Assembly (NCBI GenBank): GCA_002491195.1
Contig: DKVL01000021.1
Location: 1 to 20,861, forward strand
Length of the DNA stretch: 20,861 bases
DNA from: Lachnospiraceae bacterium UBA7179
GTDB taxonomy: Bacteria > Bacillota > Clostridia > Lachnospirales > Lachnospiraceae
Reading direction: 5' to 3'
The translations under genes and the position numbers were made by a program. Under the pieces are notes generated by a model, which was not told the DNA's origin, did not search any database, and saw only the letters and a program-made list of their open reading frames with translations. This document shows, piece by piece, positions 1 to 6,038 of the stretch (position 1 is the stretch's first letter; each line of letters starts with the position of its first letter).

Positions 1-2
1 TA

Positions 3-110
3 CGGTATGTTATTCATCGCTTACTAACATTGAGCTTTATTCAGAGATTAGTAAAAATGAATGCTAAACAGATGGCAGCGGAAAACAAGCACTATATAAT
101 TGGAAAATGA
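3..110 (+). CDS. possible C-terminal end of a gene cut by the window edge
   Basis: One frame is open from the window edge to a TGA at 108-110 and ends in residues NAKQMAAENKHYIIGK, which read like a plausible protein C-terminus. It lies just upstream of an immunity-like gene, so it could be the end of a polymorphic toxin. That is inference from position only. Another frame also stays open until about position 80, so the choice of frame is uncertain. Confidence 0.2.
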   Translation, partial: RYVIHRLLTLSFIQRLVKMNAKQMAAENKHYIIGK

Positions 111-191
111 AAAATGCTCCACTTAAATTTGAACAGTTATCATACAATGATAATTGTCCATGATGAGAAATGTAGGAAGGATAAGTAATTT

Positions 192-767
192 ATGAAGGTA
201 TATGATAATGATTTTTACGGAAAAGTAACATATAATTTAGAATCAGAGACATGGAAAAGAACAACAGCAATGGAGATACCGTTTAATGGCAAAATATGTT
301 CTGTAGATTTTTATATAAAAGATGCTAGTCCTGTGTATACACAAATAAAATATAATATAAAGGAATATGGTATTACATTGCAGCAAATTCCAGGTTACTT
401 AAATAAACTATATAAAGAAAGCATACAGATGCAGAAAGAATTGTTCGACAAATATTTAAAAAATACAAAGGATATGATGGAACTTTTTGAAGAAAGAATA
501 GTTGAGGATTTTTATGAAGAAAGGGAAAATTTATTGGAAGATGAAACATTTTGTATTGAGGAATTTGGAGAAGAAATAACAGAAAAGATACGTACAGCAA
601 ATACAAGTGAGAAAATATTAGACATGGTTCATTTTAAAGAACTCACACTAACAATTAATCAGATACGAATTATAGGGGAGTGTGATTATTATGATATAGG
701 TTATGGGGTTGGTATCACGTTTGATGGAACAATAGATGTTGGATCAATAGAGATGATTTATAGGTGA
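192..767 (+). CDS. DUF6985-like protein, possible immunity protein
   Basis: This encodes a 191-residue acidic, soluble protein with no signal peptide or membrane segment. The N-terminus (FYGKVTYN, then W, then an I-x-F-x-GK stretch around residues 27-34) and the C-terminus (GECDYYDIGYGVGITFDG followed by a VGSIE ending) resemble the DUF6985 layout, which I associate with immunity proteins beside polymorphic toxins. This is family recall, not a search. The middle (about residues 70-130) is charged and probably helical. An AGGAAGGA ribosome-binding site lies about ten bases before the ATG. The gene is visibly more AT-rich than the genes after 2.4 kb, suggesting a separate origin. It is transcribed away from the left edge and may pair with a toxin outside the window. 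Confidence 0.6.
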   Translation: MKVYDNDFYGKVTYNLESETWKRTTAMEIPFNGKICSVDFYIKDASPVYTQIKYNIKEYGITLQQIPGYLNKLYKESIQMQKELFDKYLKNTKDMMELFEERIVEDFYEERENLLEDETFCIEEFGEEITEKIRTANTSEKILDMVHFKELTLTINQIRIIGECDYYDIGYGVGITFDGTIDVGSIEMIYR

Positions 768-842
768 TATATGAATAGAGAGGATCTGATGCCCATCCAA
801 TTCTCTTCTACTGCATCGGTGAGGGAAAAGGAGGACAAGGAA

Positions 843-917
843 ATGAAGATAATGTTGATAAAGTCGTGGCACAACTGCCAGCCCGTAATCGGGAGGACAG
901 TTGTGCCTGTCTCGTAA
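843..917 (+). CDS. small 24-codon ORF with strong ribosome-binding site
   Basis: An AGGAGG at 829-834 sits eight bases before an ATG that opens MKIMLIKSWHNCQPVIGRTV and four more residues, ending in TAA. The spacing is ideal, which favours real translation. The second half of the ORF is built on a hairpin (868-907). It could be a leader peptide, a remnant of a decayed gene, or chance. Nothing is recognised downstream on the same strand that it would control. Confidence 0.35.
   Translation: MKIMLIKSWHNCQPVIGRTVVPVS
868..907 (+). repeat. inverted repeat / hairpin
   Basis: The arms GGCACAACTG (868-877) and CAGTTGTGCC (898-907) are perfectly complementary over 10 bp. Inside them is a second short stem, CCCG-TAAT-CGGG. 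There is no T-run directly after either arm, so it is not an obvious intrinsic terminator. A shorter GGCACAATT recurs just downstream near 920. The gap 768-935 contains nothing else I can support beyond this hairpin and the small ORF around it. Confidence 0.6.
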
Positions 918-935
918 TATACCAGCGCGGCACAA

Positions 936-1394
936 TTAGTCCACTTCATTATCTATTCCGTCTTCCAGTAATTTTAGAAATATTTTGGAAAGCCGCATGG
1001 AGTGGTTAGATTCTTTCATATGTTCAATTTGGGGCTCTGTTTCCTCATTGGCTTTGATTTTCGTTCCATCGATGTAAATCATAGGAGCGAAAGCCATGTC
1101 TGGCCTGAATTTTTCGAAGTACCAGTACAAAAGCTGGATTTTGCCTATCGGTGTAGCGATGTCACTTACGTGAACATACAGTACGGTTCCGTCATTGGAG
1201 AGGTTTGCTATTGGACAGGTATCCTTGCGTTCTCCGTTGATTATGCAGAGTTGGAATTCTGCTCTGGCTTTTATGTTTTGGGTTACAAACTCGCGGATAC
1301 CCATTCCATTGTGTCCACGAGTATCAGGTTGGTTTGACATATATTGCTCAAAATAGTTCTGATCATCCGTTGGTAAATTGCTAGCTGTAAGCAT
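936..1394 (-). CDS. hypothetical protein, 152 aa
   Basis: A soluble protein I do not recognise. It starts MLTASNLPTDDQNYFEQYM and contains a mixed alpha/beta middle (FQLCIINGER; TVLYVHVSD; IQLLYWYFEKF) and an acidic helical C-terminus. I chose the ATG at 1394 because AGGAGG (1404-1409 on the minus strand) is nine bases before it. The upstream in-frame ATG at 1400 is only three bases from that site. The gene follows the XRE regulator on the same strand, so it is probably the second gene of that transcript, although about 210 bp separate them. That gap holds a duplicated copy of this gene's own start region. Its context as a partner of the XRE protein is inference. Confidence 0.6.
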   Translation of the reverse strand: MLTASNLPTDDQNYFEQYMSNQPDTRGHNGMGIREFVTQNIKARAEFQLCIINGERKDTCPIANLSNDGTVLYVHVSDIATPIGKIQLLYWYFEKFRPDMAFAPMIYIDGTKIKANEETEPQIEHMKESNHSMRLSKIFLKLLEDGIDNEVD

Positions 1395-1516
1395 GAACAT
1401 CGTCCTCCTTTCGTCAGCAGCGGCACCCTAAGTACCTGATTTTGTCTGCTAGTAAGCTGCTAGTTGTCAGTACAAAAGTTACCCTCCTTTCGTCTGCAGT
1501 GGCAACCTGAGTGCTG
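1361..1516 (-). repeat. 78-bp imperfect tandem duplication of a start region
   Basis: Positions 1361-1438 and 1439-1516 are abutting copies of about 78 bp, roughly three quarters identical by eye. On the minus strand each contains GACGAAAGGAGG followed by a start-like region. One copy begins the 152-aa gene (LTASNLPTD). The other encodes LTTSSLLAD but has lost its ATG and hits a stop after about 19 codons. A third AGGAGG lies near 1570 before a 35-codon TTG ORF. This looks like a decayed tandem array of short genes or leader units. Confidence 0.55.
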
Positions 1517-1607
1517 GTTTTTTCTTGTGTTGAGTAAAGCATTCCTACATGCTTGTTTCGTTCTCAACCGTACGCCCTCCTTTCATTAAGTATACTGGTA
1601 CAAAATT

Positions 1608-2279
1608 TTATAATTGTAAATGTGCTATTTGATCAAATGAAAACAGAAATTGCTTTAGGTCGGAAAATGCTGAGACAAATGAGTCCTTTTGTAGGGCTGC
1701 GGAATCCGATTCGGTTTCCACAGAAGAAAAGTCATTTTGGCTGCAGGGTGTTGTATCTTCATTGGCAGCCTTTTGGCATTCAATAATGCTTCTAGTGACA
1801 ATTTTTAACAGTTTCCCGTCAGAGGCGGTGTAATTCTGGAAGAAATCCCAGAGCAGTAAGAGAAGCTCGGCATCTGTGCGGTACATGGTTTGCGCTAAGG
1901 GCTTCAGGTCTATGATTTCGCCGTTCAGGTCCAGATACGTGGGAGTCGAAGAAGGCAGTTTCCCTTGATAGTTTGACGCGATGAGAAGCTCTTCCATGGA
2001 ATATCCCAGGATTGGCGCAAGTTTTGTAAGGGTTGACACGGAAGGAAGGGAATCCCCGTTTTCAATTCGCGAGAGCTGTACATTTGTTATGCCTATTCTG
2101 GCGGAAAGCGCCTTCTGCGACAGCCCCTTGGCTTTCCGCCCCTGTTTTATCAGCTTGTCTATGTGGTCAATTGTGATGTCTGTTAGAGGATAAGCAGAAA
2201 AGGAACTCTCTGATAATGTAGTTGCTTCAGCAGCTTGTGGCTGTACAGATGCCTTTTCAATTGATATAAAATCACTCAT
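1608..2279 (-). CDS. XRE-family HTH transcriptional regulator
   Basis: A 223-residue DNA-binding protein. Residues about 40-96 form a Cro/C1-type helix-turn-helix: an IDKLIKQGRKAKGLSQKALS segment, then RIGITNVQLSRIENGDSLPS with the typical SRIENG recognition-helix end, then TLTKLAPILG. Residues 1-35 are a Ser/Ala-rich extension. Residues 105-223 carry no motif I know and may be a ligand or partner domain. The ATG is preceded by AAGGGGTG at good spacing. Its promoter at 2319-2347 lies back to back with the promoter of the P-loop ATPase at 2386-2414, so autorepression together with control of the ATPase is likely by analogy with other XRE regulators. The second gene on its strand is the 152-aa unknown. 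Confidence 0.88.
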   Translation of the reverse strand: MSDFISIEKASVQPQAAEATTLSESSFSAYPLTDITIDHIDKLIKQGRKAKGLSQKALSARIGITNVQLSRIENGDSLPSVSTLTKLAPILGYSMEELLIASNYQGKLPSSTPTYLDLNGEIIDLKPLAQTMYRTDAELLLLLWDFFQNYTASDGKLLKIVTRSIIECQKAANEDTTPCSQNDFSSVETESDSAALQKDSFVSAFSDLKQFLFSFDQIAHLQL

Positions 2280-2318
2280 TTACATACACCCCTTTCTTAT
2301 TTTTTAATATATGGATTT

Positions 2319-2347
2319 AGTATAAAACAATATTTGTTAAAAATCAA
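2319..2347 (-). promoter_or_regulatory. sigma-A-type promoter of the XRE gene
   Basis: On the minus strand, TTGATT (2342-2347), 17 bases and TATACT (2319-2324). It is placed about 40 bases before the XRE start codon and faces away from the ATPase promoter. Confidence 0.65.
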
Positions 2348-2385
2348 TAATGATGTTAAAAAAATGAGAAAAAATAATTAACATA

Positions 2386-2414
2386 TTTACAAAAGATACA
2401 TTGTTTAATATAAT
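2386..2414 (+). promoter_or_regulatory. sigma-A-type promoter of the P-loop ATPase gene
   Basis: TTTACA (2386-2391), 17 bases, and a perfect TATAAT (2409-2414), about 70 bases before the ATG at 2485. The 38 bp between this and the divergent promoter is very AT-rich and would be a natural operator for the adjacent XRE protein. Confidence 0.75.
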
Positions 2415-2484
2415 TGTATTGGGCAAAGTGTCAAATAATTGTCCTGTTGATGATTGGGATTTGTGTAAATAATGGGAGGAAGGT

Positions 2485-4434
2485 ATGGAAAGGGCGAAAG
2501 GTAGAATTAATAATAGTGAGATGTACGAGGTCGATCTGAAAAGGGGGGACAGCACGGTAAACGATGTGGAACTGGAACTATATCTTTCTGGGATTTTGAA
2601 TGAAAGCGAGGTAAGCTTTGGGGATAACGTTGATACGTTTAGGCAGGTGTTTGATGGCGTGGGTAAGTTTTTGTTTTTTGTGGGATACCGGCAGACTGGA
2701 AAATCCGTATTTTTGAAGTATTGTTTTGGAATGAAAAGCAATACGCCGTATATCAATGAGGAATTAAAGTGCTTTGTAATACCATTGCTCGGAAAAGGAA
2801 ACCCGGAAAATAAAACACCTTATGACATGGTATCAGAAACGATCCGCGGGGCGTGTGACAGGTTTGAATATGAATATCTGCAGGCGGACCAGCAGTTTAC
2901 AGAGAGTGGTGTTGACGGATTTTTCCGGTTTATTCTGGATACGCGCGCGAGTTACCTGCCAGAGCTGGGATTCTCGGAAGAGAGCAAGCTGACCACTTTT
3001 CAGAGAAAGTGTGCACGTATTAATAAAATGCAGGAGAAGCACAAACTGGCCTTTTATCTGACAAGGCTGAAGTATTATCTGATGAAGTATAGCAATGATA
3101 TTGAGAAGGTAGTGGTAGTACTGGACAATATCCACAATATGTATACTGGTATCGGGCAGCAGCAGGAGATGATAAGTCTTCTGATAGATGTTTTCGAGTG
3201 CCTTGGAAATGACGGGATAAACGGGAAGGGGAAGTGGTCGGCGTTTGTTGTGGCAGCAGTGCGTCCTGCAGAGTACAGAAAGATCAAGACACATGAGAAG
3301 ATAGCCTCCTATGCGGACATGAGTATGTGGCATAAGGTTAAAGTGAATAGTGCTGAACTGTTTAACCGTGCAGTCGGAATAGACGCGGACGCTGTGGACG
3401 GTGAAAGGGTCATAGGCGTCGATTCGGAAACAGTCCTCTCTGGTTCCAGGGAATTCAGGACGGAACTGGCAGTACTGAGCCGCAAATTTGACAGGAAGTA
3501 TGCCGATATGATAGAGCGTTTGTGCTTTTACAGTGCGGATTTGATCAGACAGGCCTATAAACGCATCCTGCTGAACACGACGTGGGTGAGGGAAAAAAAT
3601 TTCAGGTTCTCTGTGGAAGAGGGAAGAGGAGAGGAGATTACCTTCAACAACATTACCTGTATCAGGGCGCTGGCCTGCGGGGATGATAAGGTATACAGAA
3701 GGTGGGGCGACCTGGACAAAATGGCTGAAATTGATAAACTGCTCCCGAATATCCTATATAATGAAGAAAATGCGGACTATGGACTGCTCAATCTGTATAC
3801 CATGAAATATTATCTGCGCCAGTATGAACCGCAGATGGAATGGGGGGAGAAGTATATCGTACTGAAGGATTATGTGGACTGCTTTACATCTCTGCTGGGG
3901 ATAGATACCGAAACATGCGTATTTGTCACTGATTATCTTTTCCGAAGGGAAATTCTGCGGAAAAGTTTTTATGATGTGGAGGAAGCGGCGGGCGTATTGT
4001 ATAATCAGGACTGGGGAACAGACAATAAATTGTACATAACATCAAGGGGAAAGAAAATGTGGGATATGTTCCGGGATGACAGTGTGCTTCTGGAACTGTG
4101 CAGGGAGGACATGTATTTGGAAGAACCGGCCAATGAGGATGAGAAGAGATGCAGTTATGATTTAATGATAGAGAAAAAACAGTGTGACCTGTTTCTGATG
4201 CTTCTGAAAATAATAGGTGACATTTTTGAACAGGAGCTTTCTTACTATCAGGCGGCCTGCCGGAATGGAAACCGGGAAAGGTACAGGAAAGCATTTGGCA
4301 GGCAGCCAGTCGCGCTGATATTGCTGGAAGGAGTGACGAGGTCGATCCAGTATTCGGGGTATCACACTGTCATGAAAGACAGGAATGAACTGGAATCCCG
4401 CATATTTGCAAAATGGAAGGAATGGGGTGACTGA
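2485..4434 (+). CDS. P-loop ATPase with C-terminal winged-helix-like region
   Basis: A 649-residue cytosolic ATPase. The Walker A motif is GYRQTGKS (residues 67-74, Lys73). Walker B is VVVVLDN (209-215, Asp214). A sensor-like strand FVVAAVRP with Arg260 follows. This is the order of AAA+/STAND-type ATPases that switch on ATP binding. Around residues 455-540 a hydrophobic helical stretch ending in KLYITSRGKKMWDMF resembles a winged helix, and the last 100 residues are helical. No nuclease or other effector motif was seen. An AGGAGG-like GGGAGGA precedes the ATG. The gene has its own promoter and is divergent from the XRE regulator. It ends 35 bp from the convergent winged-helix gene. Similar ATPases occur in phage-defence islands, but a role with the downstream RADAR-like operon is inference. 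Confidence 0.82.
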   Translation: MERAKGRINNSEMYEVDLKRGDSTVNDVELELYLSGILNESEVSFGDNVDTFRQVFDGVGKFLFFVGYRQTGKSVFLKYCFGMKSNTPYINEELKCFVIPLLGKGNPENKTPYDMVSETIRGACDRFEYEYLQADQQFTESGVDGFFRFILDTRASYLPELGFSEESKLTTFQRKCARINKMQEKHKLAFYLTRLKYYLMKYSNDIEKVVVVLDNIHNMYTGIGQQQEMISLLIDVFECLGNDGINGKGKWSAFVVAAVRPAEYRKIKTHEKIASYADMSMWHKVKVNSAELFNRAVGIDADAVDGERVIGVDSETVLSGSREFRTELAVLSRKFDRKYADMIERLCFYSADLIRQAYKRILLNTTWVREKNFRFSVEEGRGEEITFNNITCIRALACGDDKVYRRWGDLDKMAEIDKLLPNILYNEENADYGLLNLYTMKYYLRQYEPQMEWGEKYIVLKDYVDCFTSLLGIDTETCVFVTDYLFRREILRKSFYDVEEAAGVLYNQDWGTDNKLYITSRGKKMWDMFRDDSVLLELCREDMYLEEPANEDEKRCSYDLMIEKKQCDLFLMLLKIIGDIFEQELSYYQAACRNGNRERYRKAFGRQPVALILLEGVTRSIQYSGYHTVMKDRNELESRIFAKWKEWGD

Positions 4435-4469
4435 CTGCCCGGCAAACGCTATTTGAAAAAGGACTGGCC

Positions 4470-5426
4470 CTAGGGGCGGCTGCAGCTGTACAGGAAAGAG
4501 CACTTTTCAGCGATATATGAGAGGGAATGGTTCCGCTTGATATATTTTGCCTTCCAATATTTCAATATCAGCTGCTTGCTGCCTTTGTATTTGGGATTGC
4601 GGAAGTCATTTTTCATGCTATTGATTTCAAAAAATACTTTACAGTATTGTTCATTTGAGATCAGACTGTTTACGTCAAAGTTATCATCGGTCTGGTCTGC
4701 AAAAAATTCAGGGGCGATATTGCTGAATATATGGTCAATAAGCTGGGTTGCTTTGTCAAAGTCCTGATTTTCCAAGTCAAAGAGAGGTTCCAGGCAGCGA
4801 AAGCTTTTTAGTTCACTGTGCAGGTGATCGTTCAGCCTTGCGACCAGTATATGCTGTCCAAGGATGCTGTGGATTTCATGGATATATGCAGTCTGGTGCA
4901 GTATTTCAAGCTGGCTCATATGGCTGATGAAGTCTGAGTACAAAGTGAACAGTTCATTTGGGCAATCCGTGACATTTCTGCCAGTCAGCAGATCATCCAT
5001 CCAGATATCCCATACGCTTCCTGCCTTTTCCTGAAACTGGAAAAGAATATCAAATGTTTCAGAGACCAGCGTGTTCTCGTGGGAAAGAGTAGTAAACGGA
5101 TGGATCTTGTTCGTCTGTGGAAGGATGACCTTTGCGACATACAACCGGGCTGTCTCTGTCAGCGAGTAATATTTTGAGCGCCCGGTCCGTTCGGAAACAA
5201 GCAGGCTGGGCTGGATACTTTCCAGTCTGCTGAGGATGTTGCTCAGGCTGGTGACGGACGTGTGAATGTTCGCTGCCAGATTTTTTTGCTGCATGTGGGG
5301 GGTATTGTATAATTCCTTTAAAATGTTAATGCCCAGTTTTGAAAGCGTGTTATTTAATAATTCAATTGTATCAGGGGTAAGGGGCTGGTCAGGTGAATTA
5401 TTCATATTAAGCGCATAAGATTCCAT
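4470..5426 (-). CDS. winged-helix (MarR/ArsR-like) regulator with large C-terminal domain
   Basis: A 318-residue protein. Residues about 30-98 form a winged helix: LGINILKELYNTPHMQQKNL, then SVTSLSNILSRLES as the recognition helix, then a wing with SERTGRSKYYSLTETA. The remaining 220 residues are helical and unassigned, and may bind a ligand or partner. I chose the ATG at 5426 because AAGGAGG ends eight bases before it. The GTG nine bases upstream abuts the ribosome-binding site. Its promoter (5475-5503) reads away from the long control region of the PRTase-RdrA-RdrB operon, making it the prime candidate for the regulator of that operon. That is inference from position. Confidence 0.8.
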   Translation of the reverse strand: MESYALNMNNSPDQPLTPDTIELLNNTLSKLGINILKELYNTPHMQQKNLAANIHTSVTSLSNILSRLESIQPSLLVSERTGRSKYYSLTETARLYVAKVILPQTNKIHPFTTLSHENTLVSETFDILFQFQEKAGSVWDIWMDDLLTGRNVTDCPNELFTLYSDFISHMSQLEILHQTAYIHEIHSILGQHILVARLNDHLHSELKSFRCLEPLFDLENQDFDKATQLIDHIFSNIAPEFFADQTDDNFDVNSLISNEQYCKVFFEINSMKNDFRNPKYKGSKQLILKYWKAKYIKRNHSLSYIAEKCSFLYSCSRP

Positions 5427-5474
5427 GATACTCACCTCCTTCTTGATTGCTGCGAATGGAAACTAACTAATTAA

Positions 5475-5503
5475 ATAGTAACAGAAATGAACTATAAAAG
5501 CAA
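5475..5503 (-). promoter_or_regulatory. promoter of the winged-helix regulator gene
   Basis: On the minus strand TTGCTT (5498-5503), 17 bases, TACTAT (5475-5480). It lies about 50 bases before the start codon. Confidence 0.55.
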
Positions 5504-5544
5504 GAGATGGATGAAGAAAAATGAATGAATGAAAGATAATAGTT

Positions 5545-5580
5545 GTTACTATTCACGGCTTGGGAGCCGCTCATAATAAC
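5545..5580. promoter_or_regulatory. 36-bp interrupted palindrome, possible operator or hairpin
   Basis: The outer arms GTTACTAT (5545-5552) and ATAATAAC (5573-5580) match at 7 of 8 positions as inverted repeats. The inner arms CGGCT (5556-5560) and AGCCG (5565-5569) are perfect with a TGGG loop. There is no T-run, so a regulator site or structured leader is more likely than a terminator. It sits just upstream of the winged-helix promoter. Confidence 0.45.
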
Positions 5581-5730
5581 GATTCGGAGCGATATTACCC
5601 TCACCCTTGAATCATGTTCTTACGGAATGTGCAGTTCAGTGCATCCCTGACCCGTTAAAAGTAATTAATAGTTCGTTATATTGTTCACTTTGTTAAGATA
5701 ACAGCAAAAATTCGTACATAATTTGTGCAT

Positions 5731-5770
5731 ATGATGTGAAATGATGTGAAATGATGTGAAATGATGTGAG
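5731..5770 (+). repeat. four 10-bp direct repeats (iterons), ATGATGTGAA
   Basis: Three exact copies of ATGATGTGAA (5731-5740, 5741-5750, 5751-5760) and a fourth ending in G (5761-5770) are head to tail without spacers. A 9-of-10 copy, ATGAAGTGAA, lies at 5874-5883. A 10-bp period places each copy on the same face of the helix, as expected for cooperative regulator binding. The array lies about 40 bp upstream of a TATACT box, an activator-like position. Confidence 0.75.
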
Positions 5771-5811
5771 TGAAGTGAAAATTTAAAAAATGTGTAGCAT
5801 CGATAATAGAG

Positions 5812-5817
5812 TATACT
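5812..5817 (+). promoter_or_regulatory. candidate -10 box lacking a good -35
   Basis: TATACT at 5812-5817 has no recognisable -35 hexamer at 16-18 bp upstream. Combined with the iterons just upstream, this would suit an activator-dependent promoter for the PRTase-RdrA-RdrB operon. Start site is unproven. Confidence 0.35.
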
Positions 5818-5835
5818 AATACTAGTGGAATATCT

Positions 5836-5949
5836 CTAGTGTACTAGCGTGATGATATTTGAACAAATGGATAATGAAGTGAAATCATGTTTTTTCCAAT
5901 AAAGCAAGTTTATTTATTAGTTTAAATCTCAATATGTCAGTACACTAGT
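5836..5949. repeat. pair of inverted 10-bp sites flanking about 90 bp
   Basis: CTAGTGTACT (5836-5845) and its exact reverse complement AGTACACTAG (5939-5948) lie 93 bp apart. The first extends to the near-palindrome CTAGT-GT-ACTAG. A related ACTAGTG is at 5821-5827. The second copy abuts a TTGACA hexamer at 5951. The arrangement suggests two operators that could be bridged by a DNA loop. Confidence 0.5.
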
Positions 5950-5950
5950 T

Positions 5951-5978
5951 TTGACAATTTGGAGGAGAAATGAACAAT
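5951..5978 (+). promoter_or_regulatory. weak candidate promoter next to the PRTase-like gene
   Basis: A perfect TTGACA (5951-5956) is followed after 16 bp by AACAAT (5973-5978), a 4-of-6 match to the -10 consensus. Transcription from here would start inside the leader ORF and bypass it. The inverted site at 5939-5948 would block the -35. Confidence 0.3.
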
Positions 5979-6038
5979 GGTAACATCCAGACACATCTGA
6001 GTTCTAAAAATATGAAAACAAGGGGGAATGCCCAATGA
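5970..6038 (+). CDS. 22-aa leader peptide ORF overlapping the next start
   Basis: GGAGGAG (5961-5967) precedes an ATG encoding MNNGNIQTHLSSKNMKTRGN and two more residues. Its TGA overlaps the ATG of the next gene as ATGA, a classic translational-coupling arrangement. AGGGGG lies within the ORF and serves the next gene. It could be a coupling leader rather than a functional peptide. Confidence 0.4.
   Translation: MNNGNIQTHLSSKNMKTRGNAQ

Noticed and set aside
758..949. 63-codon minus-strand ORF spanning the hairpin
   Set aside because: No ribosome-binding site, and the protein shows no recognisable pattern. The plus-strand 24-codon ORF has the better start.
4435..4469. Bidirectional terminator between the convergent genes
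   Set aside because: The gap is 35 bp and only a weak GGCCCTAGGGGC pairing is visible, with no T-run in the proper place.
5731..5770. Iterons as a replication origin or CRISPR
   Set aside because: There are only four copies of 10 bp without spacers and no replication or cas genes nearby. Their promoter-proximal position favours regulation.
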